Shown here: in pieces, positions 40,821 to 51,532 of the stretch | Layout of the letters: each line of letters begins with the position of its first letter | How positions within the stretch are numbered: the stretch's first letter is position 1 | Assembly (NCBI GenBank): GCA_947034895.1 | Contig: OX344764.1 | Location: 21,514,001 to 21,578,000 of the forward strand | Length of the DNA: 64,000 nucleotides | Source of the DNA: Rhytidiadelphus loreus | Taxonomy: Eukaryota > Streptophyta > Bryopsida > Hypnales > Hylocomiaceae | Direction of reading: 5' to 3' | The notes under the pieces: model-generated | Database searches by the model: none | What the model was told of the DNA's origin: nothing | Seen by the model: only the letters and a program-made list of their open reading frames with translations | Position numbers and translations under genes: made by a program

Positions 40821-41336
40821 GGGCCACTTCACACTACGGCCGAAGGTCAAGAGGCTATGGGTTTCCACCAATCAAATTTCAAAAAACCCAAAGTTCGGCC
40901 TCTCGACCCTTCACACTAGGAGGCACAAGTCCAAAGACCATCACCCTCCAACTACCTACATGGCGACGGACTCTCAAAGGAAGTTTGGGTCGGCTAGAAA
41001 TGAATGCCCAAACTATGGCCAAGAGGCCATCAACTTATGACAAGATCTCAACCATTAGATTGGTAGATGGGAATTCATTACTAAGAGTTTGGACTTTGGA
41101 CTTGGCCTTTGGAGGCTTTACACTATGGCCGACCAAATTAAGAGGCCATGGGAGTTCATTGCCAAGGGTTTGGACTTTGGACTTGGCCTTTGGAGGCTTC
41201 ACACTATGGCTGGCCAAAGGCTCCAATTTCTATTATTTATTGCCTATTTATTGCTCATTTCTTTGGACTCTCAACAAAGTTTGGCCATTCAATGTCATGG
41301 CCTCTCGACTTGGACGGCCATAGTGTGAAGTGGCCT
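40821..41336. mobile_element. TAA-target (Harbinger/Tourist-like) MITE, copy 2
   Basis: This 516-bp element is flanked by TAA (40818-40820, 41337-41339), with ends GGGCCACTTCACACTACGGC and the complement of GTGTGAAGTGGCCT. It is closely related to copy 1 (39355-39887) and has the same internal tandem duplication (around 41090-41215). It ends within 500 bp of the MSI4/FVE coding start, so it lies in that gene's promoter or upstream leader. Confidence 0.8.
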
Positions 41337-41339
41337 TAA

Positions 41340-41809
41340 GTTATATGCATCTTACCTGTGACGCAACGCGGTCGATTCTGCTGAGTGAGTGACGTTTTTT
41401 AGTTGGCCAGCGCTTAACGAGTATTACCTCGCCCGTTGTACTGAGTAGCAGACCAATGTGCTGCACGAATAAGTCAGTCCTTTGAAGTAAGTTACGAATG
41501 CTTTGGAATGTTTTTAGGGTTGCTGATGTTACGGGGTTTCTTTTGCTTGACTGCGGTAATTGTAGGGATGCATTGTTCCTGCGTCTCCTTGGTAGGTCGT
41601 TTGTGAGAAAGGAGAAGCACTTGGTTTGAGAAACTGAGCAACATGAGAGAATTGCTATAGAAAGTTCTTGAGAGCGAGCTCTTGAAATATCGAGTGCATT
41701 AATTTTGTAGGAATGAATGAATTGTGTTTTCTATTCCTAACCGCAGAGGCCAACATGATCAGAGTGTGTGATTAGAAGTTCTCTTTCCTGTTGCAGCACT
41801 GAGGACGCC
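41340..41809 (+). promoter_or_regulatory. 5' leader and promoter region of MSI4/FVE
   Basis: GC content rises abruptly after the MITE ending at 41336. A clear acceptor (TTTCCTGTTGCAG at 41784-41796) precedes the first recognisable coding exon, so at least one leader exon should lie here. Two upstream ATGs (41570 and 41643) open only very short frames. I see no Lys/Arg-rich N-terminal coding exon of the kind present in Arabidopsis FVE. Confidence 0.45.
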
Positions 41810-44800
41810 ATGAAGAGGGTACTGGAGGATCGGTACGTACAATGGAAGTCGTTGGTGCCAGCTTTATATGACTGGCTGACTAATCATCACCTCATGTGGC
41901 CCTCTCTCTCGTGCCGGTACTTTCTCCTCTCTCTCGCTTACGCATTATTTAACTTGAATTCAAATCGGGCAAATGGAGAGTTAGCTTTGCTGGGCATTGG
42001 GTGATCATGGTCTTGGCGGAAAGCTGGGTGGTCTTGGGGGATTTCATCAGCGTTCTGATGCAACTTAATTTCTTGTCACAAATGATCAACGGAAGCAGAG
42101 GTTAAGCAATTTCTGGAGGTGAAATTATCTCTGACTTGACAAGTGCGGTTTAGGGTTTCATATTATGATCGCAATTCATTAAATATGTGAAAGACTTAAC
42201 GTACAGAACTTCGTGCACGCGCTTATATTCTCGGGCACAATTAATTTCTATTGCGACATTTTTGGGATCATGATCGGTAACGTTGTGTTTTATTTGTCGG
42301 AACTTGCAGTGGTACCGTAGTCAGCTACCAGATTGAGTTCTTACAGATTTCGGTCTTCCGTCATGCATCTAAGTGCCTTTCATGGAATTGTCTGCAGGTG
42401 GGGGCCGCAGATAGAGGCTGGACCTGCCAGGAATCGCCAGCTCCTATTTTATTCTGAAAGGGTATATTCACCTTTGTTTGTGACCGATTCTCTTTTAACA
42501 TCATTAACACAGAATTAAAGCAGCTTACCGTTATCAATTTCAAAGTAAGATGAGTAAAACCAAGTTACAACCTCACGACTACTAACGTGATATTTGAACG
42601 TGATTTTCATTGCTTTTTTCTGGTACTTCCAAAGTTGATTGTAATCTCCGGTTGCCATGGTTGTGTCGTGTCAGTCCTTGCTGCGACCCTCGAAGGTCGT
42701 ATGTTTTAAAAAAGAAAAAGAAAAGAAATAGTTGATTTGTTGTTGGCTCTTGAAGTGTGCTACACTAATCTGGCACGGTTCTATTAATCATTGCACTTAT
42801 TGAAAGTGGTTGTTATTTGTACATCTTATCACCTGTATGTTTTCAGACAGATGGAGAATGCCCAAATACTATCGTAGTCTCCCAATGTGATATTATGAAG
42901 CCACGAACTGCTGCGGCCGATCATATTTCGCAGGCATCTATTCCACCTTATCGCCTGTGGCGCAATCTTTCTCAACTTTGACAACTTCCCTGATTCTTGC
43001 TATCGAAACTTGGGGTTGTTTATCGGAATCTTTTGTTTTAACATCATAGATTGAATCTGTTACGTTGGTTTTCTTTAGACCACGAATCATCTTGTCGCTG
43101 AACCTTCGCTTTAATTCCAGAATGTAGCTCTTACTTGGCGCGTGTTTATGCTTTGTGTGAAGCAGTTCAAAGATGGTGGGAAATCACCTCACCTGAAGAA
43201 GCTCAAAACTATTATACATCCTGGTGAAGTGAGTTTTCGACCTGTTCTGCATGTTTCTGGAGCCGAATTTTTCATGTTTAAAAAAAATATTTGTTGAGCC
43301 TTTGTAAACTTAAGCTATAGCATTTTCCATTGGTAAACTGTTCGTAGGTTAACAGAATACGAGAGCTTCCTCAGAACAGCAATATCCTTGCAACGCATAC
43401 TGATAGTCCTGAGGTACATTCGCCCTCTATTCTTGGAAATTTCCATGTGATAGCATAGATAAACTAGGAACATGTTTACATGTTTCCTCATACGTTCGTA
43501 TAGCTTCTCGGTGGTTTATTTGAAGAATAATCTGGATTCATCTAATTCTTGTTTGAGCAGGTTCTTATCTGGAATACCAAAACTCAGCCTAACCGAGCAA
43601 CCACATCAGGATCATCTGAATCAAAACCTAATCTGGTTCTTCTCAGTTCTAACTCTCCATTCACCCGAGTTATAGATATTGGTTGCATCGGAGAGAAGAT
43701 TCTAGGAGCAGTTTTCCTCTAATAAGACCTGTTTGAAGCTGCAATGAAATTGATTTTATATGAGCTACTGACGAGGCCTCTCGTTATCAACTTCTACAAT
43801 ATCTTGTTTTGACTTCCTTTTGTTGTCAGGTTCTGAAAGGACATACCGATAATGCTGAATTTGCCCTGAATTTAGGCCGAATTGCTCCTTATGTGATATC
43901 AGGAGGTAGGGCATTCTATTGATGTGATCCTTTAGACGACAGGATTTGCGCTCCTCCTTCAGGAGCTGACTTATATTCTTCATTTGAAACTATCATATTG
44001 GGAAGGGATCAACTGGTTTGGCCATAGCTGCAGTGGGACTCAGCGAGTTTACTGTGAACCCTAAACCTATATCGGTTCAAATTATTGTGAAAGTACTAGA
44101 GAACCCGTCTCGAATGTCTGAGTGCAGGCAGAGACCAGTGTGTTGTGCTATGGAGCATTGAGGACCATATTACTAGTATGCAGACTCCCAGATCAGGCAC
44201 ACCATCTGGGGGAGGGTCCAAACAATCAGGAACTGCAGGGTGTATTGCCGATGCCACTCAGTTGAATCCTAGAGGTATCTTTAAGGGCCATACCAACACT
44301 GTGGAGGATGTTCAATTTCGTCCCTCGAGGTAAATGAAATTCCTAACCTTCCATACTCACGTTAACGTTTATATTCTCATGTCTTAAAAAAATTAATAGT
44401 GTCCCCAGTATTGTGTAATTCCTGTATCACTGTAATTCCTTTCCCAACTTCTGACTCATTTAATTTTGAATATAATTCTTGCCTTTACATGGTTATGTCT
44501 TCGACCTTAAATTTGTTTACTCATAGTATTGGTTGACTCTGCCATCGAGAGCAGCGTGAATGAGTTTTGCAGTGTGGGTGATGATTCATGCCTTCTCTTG
44601 TGGGATGCCCGTACTCAATATGAACCAATATTGAAGGTCAGCATATTCCTTACTAATATCCACTTGAGTCATGTTAGTGGAATGTACTTCCACCTTGCTA
44701 CTGCCATGCTTGATGCTGAGGTTTTTATGATGCTGGGTGACTAAGTTTCCTCTGCATTTGGGTTCTATAGTTTTTCATACTTTGGATACGAGGATAGTTC

Positions 44801-46996
44801 ATGATCTGTCTCAATTTGAATTGATATAGTTCTGTCAATTTCTTATTCCTGCTGTATTTTGTACTACACAAGTTAGTTCAATTGGTGCGTTTCTCAGTAA
44901 CACACTAATTTGCACCACCCTATGTGAGACTTACCCTAGTTTAGGGTTTAGGGTTTAGGGTTTAGGGTTTAGGGTTTAGGGTAGGAACCTAAACCCTGAA
45001 AAATCTTTTAATTTAAGTATATTTTGTCAAAAAGTGGCACATGTTATCTTTGACGTGAAAATTCAATTTCGGCACTTCTTATTGTAACCGACTCTCCCAT
45101 ACGGTAATTTGGGAATTATGCGAATTAGCGAGGTGCACTAATATGGAAGTGCATATTATTTTAGATAATATCAATATACTGTTCTCTACTGTATTTTCAT
45201 GCCATTTCAAATATATGCAAATATATGATTATCATTCAACTTCAATCCAAAATTCATCCACTTTCATGTACATTCATCAAATTTCCGTCTAAGAATCTTC
45301 CAAAGGTTCATACTAATTAGACAACATTCATCCAACATTCGTCCAAATTAGTGTGAGATCTTGCACTATTCAGACTCATAATAATTGAATTAACTTGTGT
45401 AGCTATTTTGCTCAAATTCTCTAGCTTAATGCCCGTGCTTCTGGTGTGTTGTAACCAGGTTGAGAACGCCCACAGTGCCGATCTCCATTGTGTCGATTGG
45501 AATGCTCATGACGAGAATCTTCTCTTGACTGGGTATTCATTCTGAATCATTGTTATATTGTATTCAGAGCGTTTTTCTATTGTTCATGCTTCGAGAGAAT
45601 TTTTTTGGATAGTTATTCTCACTTGCTTAAGATTTTTTTTAGACCAGGTGCTCATTGTTGTCATTGTTTAGCTTTCTAAATGACGATTTAATCAAAAGTT
45701 TTTCTTTGTTGGTGTCTTTATTTTGTAATGAATTAATGTAAATAATGGCAATGTGTATGTGATAAGTGTTCCTGGAAATCTCTTTTTAAGAATTTGGTTG
45801 TGTATCAGGTCGGCAGATAATTCTGTCAGGTTGTTCGATTATCGGAAGATTTCAGGCAGTGGTCAAGCTCTGCCTGTTGGGCATTTTGAAGGGCACTCTG
45901 CGGCTGTGCTGTGTGTCCAGGTATCCTTTTAAGCTTTTCTTAGCTCTACAACCAACTTCTGGAAAGTTTTCTGTCTCTTCACCAACTTCGTCAGAAAATC
46001 TGCTCGAACTAAACAGTTTTAACATGCTTTCTTGTTGGTTGTTTGCTGCACAGTGGTGTCCAGATAGAGCTTCTGTCTTTGGGAGTTGCGCTGAGGATGG
46101 ATTGCTTAATGTGTGGGATTTTGAAAAGGTTGAAATACCTTCATATTTTAATTGCAACGCTGTTTCTTTCTTTCATGAACTAGATCGTGCTGGAAACTAC
46201 CCTTATATCAAGAAAAATCCAACCATTGTTCACTAAACCTAAAAATCAGTTTTGTGGATTTTAACAGGTCGGTAAGGCATTGGATACCAGCAAACTGAAG
46301 CAACCTGTAAAAGTGCCTCCAGGCTTGTTCTTCCAACACACAGGACACAGGTATCCTGCAAAATTTTGCCCCTGGTGAAAAATTTGAGGATTAAGGAAGT
46401 TTACATTATGCATATTCTTGCTGTTCAACTTGATTCTGCACCTCAGGTGCCTTGGGAACAGATTTTATATAATTGTGACAAGACCTAGAGTGTAGATGGA
46501 CGTGGAAGATGAGGATAAGCTTTTAGCATTCTGCTGAACTATTTGGAATAGCTCCCACATTCCCACATCCTATTTTGACTATGGATTAGGACTTTTTATT
46601 AACAGGGACAAGGTCGTGGACTTTCATTGGGATTTGTGCGATCCGTGGACAATTGTCAGTGTGTCAGAAGATGCCAATACCCCTGGGGGTGGGGGTACTT
46701 TGCAGGTTCTTTGCTTGATACCCATATTTGCTTGCGAGCCCTACATAATGACTTGAACAAACATTAAATGAGATTTTATGCAGAAATAGTGCGAGTTTCT
46801 GGAGAGTACTTTTGGTTTATTTTGCGGATGATCATGAAGATCATTGATGTGTTAACCTTTTTTCTTGCTGCTGCAGATTTGGAGAATGATTGATTTCATT
46901 TATAGAGATGACAACGAGGTTCTAGCAGAGCTCGAAGTAGTGCGGCCTCAATTAGTGCGGCCTCAATTAGTGACGCAAAATGCCGCTGCCAGTTAG
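41810..46996 (+). CDS. MSI4/FVE: MSI4/FVE-class WD40 histone-binding protein
   Basis: RBBP4/7-type chaperone subunit that links histone H4 to histone deacetylase and Polycomb-type complexes; in Arabidopsis FVE controls flowering time and cold response. Fifteen exons: 41810-41916, 42398-42461, 42847-42933, 43166-43228, 43348-43413, 43561-43635, 43830-43905, 44128-44329, 44555-44636, 45459-45532, 45809-45920, 46054-46128, 46268-46350, 46606-46705, 46877-46996; phases agree, total 461 aa. N-terminal H4-binding helix: EDRYVQWKSLVPALYDWL, then WPSLSCRWGPQ. WD repeats include KTIIHPGEVNRIRELPQN, ATHTDSPEVLIWNTKTQPNR, GHTDNAEFALNLG, CVVLWSIEDHIT, EFCSVGDDSCLLLWDART, HCVDWNAHDENLLLTGSADN and GSCAEDGLLNVWDFEK. 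The exon 8 insertion (GTPSGGGSK...) after WSIEDHIT marks the MSI4/5 class rather than MSI1. The basic N-terminus of FVE (about 507 aa) is absent. Intron 3 seems to use a GC donor. A 5-codon tandem repeat lies near the stop. Confidence 0.93.
44940..44981 (+). repeat. Interstitial telomere-like repeat (TTTAGGG)6
   Basis: Six exact copies of the plant telomere heptamer lie in the intron between FVE exons 9 and 10. Just outside, CTAAACCCTGAA (44990) and TTACCCTAG (44931) are short related pieces in the opposite sense. It may be a telo-box-like element or a scar of break repair. Short telo-boxes are known in promoters and introns of plant translation genes; six units is longer than that. Confidence 0.9.
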
Positions 46997-49143
46997 GTTT
47001 GTATCGTTTCACAATTCATTGGATGCTAATTACTATCAATGTAATCTTTGCCCTTTTCTGGATATGTCATGCAGAGTCTCAAAAGTCAGAACTGAGTTTG
47101 AGATTCAAAACTTCTAATTCATAGAACAATATAGGAATTCGACAATTGATCATACAAAGACTGCCTGAGCAACAAGTCTTTGTTATGATTATCCACAAAT
47201 TTCCATAGAAGTGTAGTACATATTTGTATGGTTGAATTTTGAAAGAAAAAAAAAAAAAAAAATTCTTTCGCATTTTTCTTCCCTAAATCCTTTAAAAAGT
47301 GGTAGTTGAATAGTGTTTGTCCAAAATGTGCCTCAATCCTTTAGGGGTTAATGGTGGTCAAATTTCTATTTTAAAAAGAGGTTCAATAACTAGGATTTAT
47401 GAATGCATAATATAATCTTCAAGAGAACAATGGGTCAAAATGGTTGTGGAACACAACTTCAATACCGTTTGGTGTATATTGATCAATCATGTTCTACAAT
47501 ATGACTATAAAAGTTGGATTTTGTTCAATCTTAAATTCCACAACAATCAATGGAGGTTTATAAAAGCAACCATTAGTTATGGTAAATTACTTTCATTTAG
47601 TTTATTTAATGCATTACCATCACTCCTACAAATTTACCATTCTTTGTGAAATAATGAGGTAACAAATAGCCAAATCACAACTACCAAATTGAATAAGTAG
47701 CCAAGTCATAATGAATGTCACTAAATACTATGGACCAAATGTAATTCCAAAAATCATGGTTACAATGGCCAAATAGTCTCTTATAAATCCTGAATTACAT
47801 ATTAACAAATTTTGGTCAAAGAACCTTTGTTTCACCTTCAATATACATTTTACCTAGCAACTTCAAGAGGAACTCATAGAAGCTCTTGTAAATATGATTC
47901 TATATTCTATAATTTGTACTAGAGCTATATAATCTATAAAAAATCAAATTAGTCACTTGTCTTTGGAAAAAAAAATTCAAAAATCAAAACTTTTAGTTTT
48001 TGAAAAACAATGGTAGTCCATTCTTATTGCTTAAACATTTTGAAATCATAAGGTTATCTTCTATAGTAGGAATTACATTGAACATTATAGATGAAATTGT
48101 TGGAATTTGATACTTGAGATTGGGGTGACATTATTATATTAGAATTTGAGATTGTTGCAGAGATTTTTGATGGACTGACTTTTGTACTTTAAATACTTGG
48201 AGGCTTGAAAGTTCTTTTTTAATAGTCAATGGTGCACCATTTAACATTGTATAGGTATTTTTTTTCCTTAAAAAGTTGCAATTTGTAATTTAAATGTGTA
48301 GAAACCATTCATAAGCTTATAATTTAATATAAACTTAGTTTTGATGTAAATAAGGATTTTTGGGATTTTCAAATTTTTGGTTTCTTATATTAAACTTAAA
48401 CTGGACAATTTATGAATTGTATGTCAAAAACAAAGAATTTGACCTAAACTGCCTTCAAACTCACAAGAAAGAACAAACATGCTACAATAAAGTTGCTACA
48501 AGCTAAGTATAGGCTTTGTGCCAAGAGCAAGTTGGAGAAACAATATTGTACATGTCAAATGAAATGAATATGCATGGTAAGACATATCACCAAACTCACA
48601 AGTGTTTAATCAATAATTCTACTACAATTAGTTGTTACAAGTTTCTTGCCTACAAAGCTCACTAAGCAGTACCAAGTCATGTGCTTTCATCATGTGCTCA
48701 TACAAATTCAATAGGAATCGAATCTTAACTACTTGAATGAAATAAACAACCCCTGACAACCAACCGTAGAGGTCATGACTTGATGTTTCAGGTATAATAT
48801 GATCATTACTTATATGAATTGAAATACTATTATTATTCTAAGCAAAAAATACCTTATAGATGTTTAACTGACAAAGCTCTCATTTTAATGGAAACTATAC
48901 TTTACAACTAATAAATTAAATGTATATAAACATAAATTGGCTACAACTACAACTCGATTGTTACCGTTTCAATGGACTACTTCAATTTAAGAAGGTCCGA
49001 TACTCCTAAAATATTTAATATAGTGTTGAGGTCCGCTTCTTTCATTTATTCATCCATGCAATGATTGGATTGTAGGAAGGAACAAATCTGTGGGGGTAAA
49101 CCCTAAACAAAATAAAGGCATGAACTTGTGATTTTTTCAAATT
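46997..49143. other. AT-rich spacer downstream of FVE
   Basis: No gene is visible. At 47290-47347 there is a fragment of a PiggyBac-type MITE right end (TCCTTTAGGGG followed by TTAA at 47348-47351). A run of A at 47243-47262 may mark a retroposed end. The ORF at 47440-47649 has no recognisable motif. Confidence 0.4.
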
Positions 49144-49399
49144 AAAAGCAACAAAAGCAATGTTTTATGATTGCAAAATATGACTGTAGTGAATCATAAA
49201 ATCAAAAAATATGACTCACGCAAAAATCACTGTAAATGACTCGGAATATGACTAACTACAGTCGTTTAGAAGCAGTTGCTTTAGACATTAGTCATATAGG
49301 TAGTCATATAAGTTGAGGGGTATAAATACCTATAATTAGCCATAATTTGCATATAATAATTAGCGTATATTTTGACTATCTTTGACTTTTTCTTGAGTT

Positions 49400-49790
49400 G
49401 CCCGAATAAATGAAAAAATCCTAAGTGGAATATGACTACATTGAATCATATTTTTTGATGACATGGAATATGAATGAGGTCAGTCATATTTTTTGTTACT
49501 GTGGAATATAATTGCGTTGAGTCATTTTTTTTGACATGTAATATGATTGCGGTTAGTTATATTTTTTGTTGATGTGGAATATGATTGCGATGAATCATAT
49601 TTTTTGTTGATGTGGAATATGACTACGGTGAGTCATATTTTTTGTTGATGTGGAATATGACTACGGTGAGTCATATTTTTTGTTGATGTGGAATATAATT
49701 TAAGTGAGTCATATTTTTAGCTAATGTTGGAATATGACTCAAGTGAGTTAAATTTTTGAACGATGTGGAATATGACTCTAATAAGTCATA
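49400..49790. repeat. 38-bp tandem repeat (GATGTGGAATATGACTACGG unit)
   Basis: Copies start at 49571, 49609, 49647 and 49685, exactly 38 bp apart, with more diverged units on both sides, about nine in all. Each unit contains GTGGAATATGACT and AGTCATATTTTTTG, so the array is also rich in the palindromic pair ATATGACT/AGTCATAT. It lies next to the left end of the CACTA-like element, as subterminal transposase-binding arrays do. Confidence 0.8.
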
Positions 49791-50459
49791 TTATCGGTTG
49801 GCATGGTAGTTCACGAGGATGTCATTAGTAATTTTATGATTGATTACAATCATGTTTTGGGAAGTATAGTCATATTTGGGTGTACATAACTATGAGCATT
49901 ATATGACTATAGGTAGTCATATTTGGGCCAATATATATTATGAAATATAACTCAAGCAAGTGATATTTCAGATGATTAACAATCATATTTCTTAGATTTG
50001 TGTGTGCTATTTGTGATTGAGGTGATTGAGGTTCAAAATAACTTTAATTACAAACTACAATCATATTTTTCATCCATTTTAAATGGATTTGACACATTGC
50101 AATTATACATTAAAATAATTTAACAATTGAATAAAAGATTTCATGTAGTTAAAAACAAATACATATGATTTTAAAGATATACAAAAAACAATTATATTGG
50201 AGAGGGAATATATAAGAAGGAATGTGACTCCTTTCAATGACATTTATAATCTATTAGTCACATATATAAAATATGTATATCACAATGAATTATTTACGTA
50301 AGTCAATAGAGACTATATTTCTTACAATAATATGAAGTGAGTTGCAAGTAGCCTCCAACGACTTTGTTCCAATTTTGTTGCCTGTATATACAATTAAAAA
50401 AATAGGAGGTTAATTTTTAATGAATATACAACAAAGCTCAATCTTCAAAAGTTTACAAC

Positions 50460-50940
50460 AATAGAAAAATATATAATACAAATTTAGGGTAAGAAGAAAA
50501 ACAATGGTGATGCAAGGAACAAGAAGAAAAAAGGTAACAAGTGCTAAAAGATAACAACAAATACAAGTTAAGATGCACAAGAAACAATAAGGAGTAACTA
50601 CTAAGACGTAACAAAAAAAAAAGAAAAAGAGTTAAGATGCAACAAAAAAAAACAAGAAACAAAAAGAGAGAATAAAAAGTAAAAAATAAGAAGAAAGAAT
50701 TAAGATGCAAAGAAAAAAACAAGAAGCAAGAGTGAAGATGCAACTAAAGACAACAAATCTAAGAAGTAAGAGTAACTCAAGATGCAACAAAACACAACAA
50801 TTAAAAAACAAGAGTGAACTAAAAATGCAACAAAACACAACAACTAAAAAACAAGAATGAATTCAAAATGCAACAAATAACAAACACTAAGAAACAAGAA
50901 TGAACTCAAAGAGACAAGAGACAAGAGACAAGAAGAGTTA
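50460..50940. repeat. Purine-rich tandem repeat (AAGATGCAACAAA units)
   Basis: Irregular repeats of units such as AAGATGCAACAAAA-ACAAGAAACAAGAGTGAACTC, roughly 35-45 bp. The long Leu/Phe/Ser ORFs on the minus strand here are composition artefacts. Confidence 0.7.
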
Positions 50941-51170
50941 AAAGTAGTGGCTAGAATTTCAAAACCCTAAAAAAATGACGGCTAGGGTTTCAAAATCCTA
51001 AAAAGTGGTGACTAAGGTTTCAAAACCTTAAAAAAATGATGGCTAGGGTTTCAAAACCCTAAAAAGTGGTGGCTAAGGTTTTAAAATCCTAAAAAAATAA
51101 CGGCTAGGTTTTCAAAACTCTAAAAAGTGGTGGCTAGGGTTTCAAAACCCTTAAAAAGTGATTAGATTTC
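50940..51170. repeat. ~31-bp tandem repeat with AGGGTTT/AAACCCT palindrome
   Basis: About seven units of the type GGCTAGGGTTTCAAAACCCTAAAAA followed by GTGGT or TGACG. Each has an inverted AGGGTTT-CA-AAACCCT core that resembles head-to-head telomere heptamers. It is inside the CACTA-like element, near the right end. Confidence 0.75.
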
Positions 51171-51532
51171 AAAATTTTAAACAATGGCTTGTTTATATTT
51201 TTTTTGATTGCCTATGTTTTTCTTAAGTTGCTCCAAAACAAAAAAATGTTACTACCATGAAAATATGACTAATAATATAACTCAATGTTCTCAAACAAGT
51301 TCCCTACCGTTCCCTATGAAATAGTTTGGTGTTCCCAACGGATGTATAATATACGCCTGTGAAGTACAAGGCGCAAAAACGACTGGCAGTCATATTTTGC
51401 AATCATATTTCTCCTCAAGGTATTGACCTCCAAGAATATGACTGCGAGTAGTCGCCAGTCATCCTTAGTTATATTTTTGCAGTCATAAAACACTGCCGTT
51501 GTTGTAGTGTTCCAAAGTAGTTTCTTCCTCAA

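Larger units (their letters stand above)
49144..51509. mobile_element. CACTA-like non-autonomous element full of tandem repeats
   Basis: The right end (51509) reads, inverted, CACTACAACAACGGCAGTG then TTTTATGACTGCAAAAATAT. The left end (from 49144) reads AAAAG-CAACAA-AAGCAATG then TTTTATGATTGCAAAATAT. The two match over ~35 bp, but the left CACTA itself has decayed. Both termini run into TATGACT motifs. The element contains three repeat blocks, listed separately, and no transposase. CACTA membership is inferred from the right terminus and subterminal repeats; a 3-bp target duplication is not preserved. Confidence 0.6.

Noticed and set aside
50453..50838. Leu/Phe/Ser-rich minus ORFs resembling membrane proteins
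   Set aside because: They are the complement of a purine-rich tandem repeat inside a transposon-like element; hydrophobicity follows from composition.
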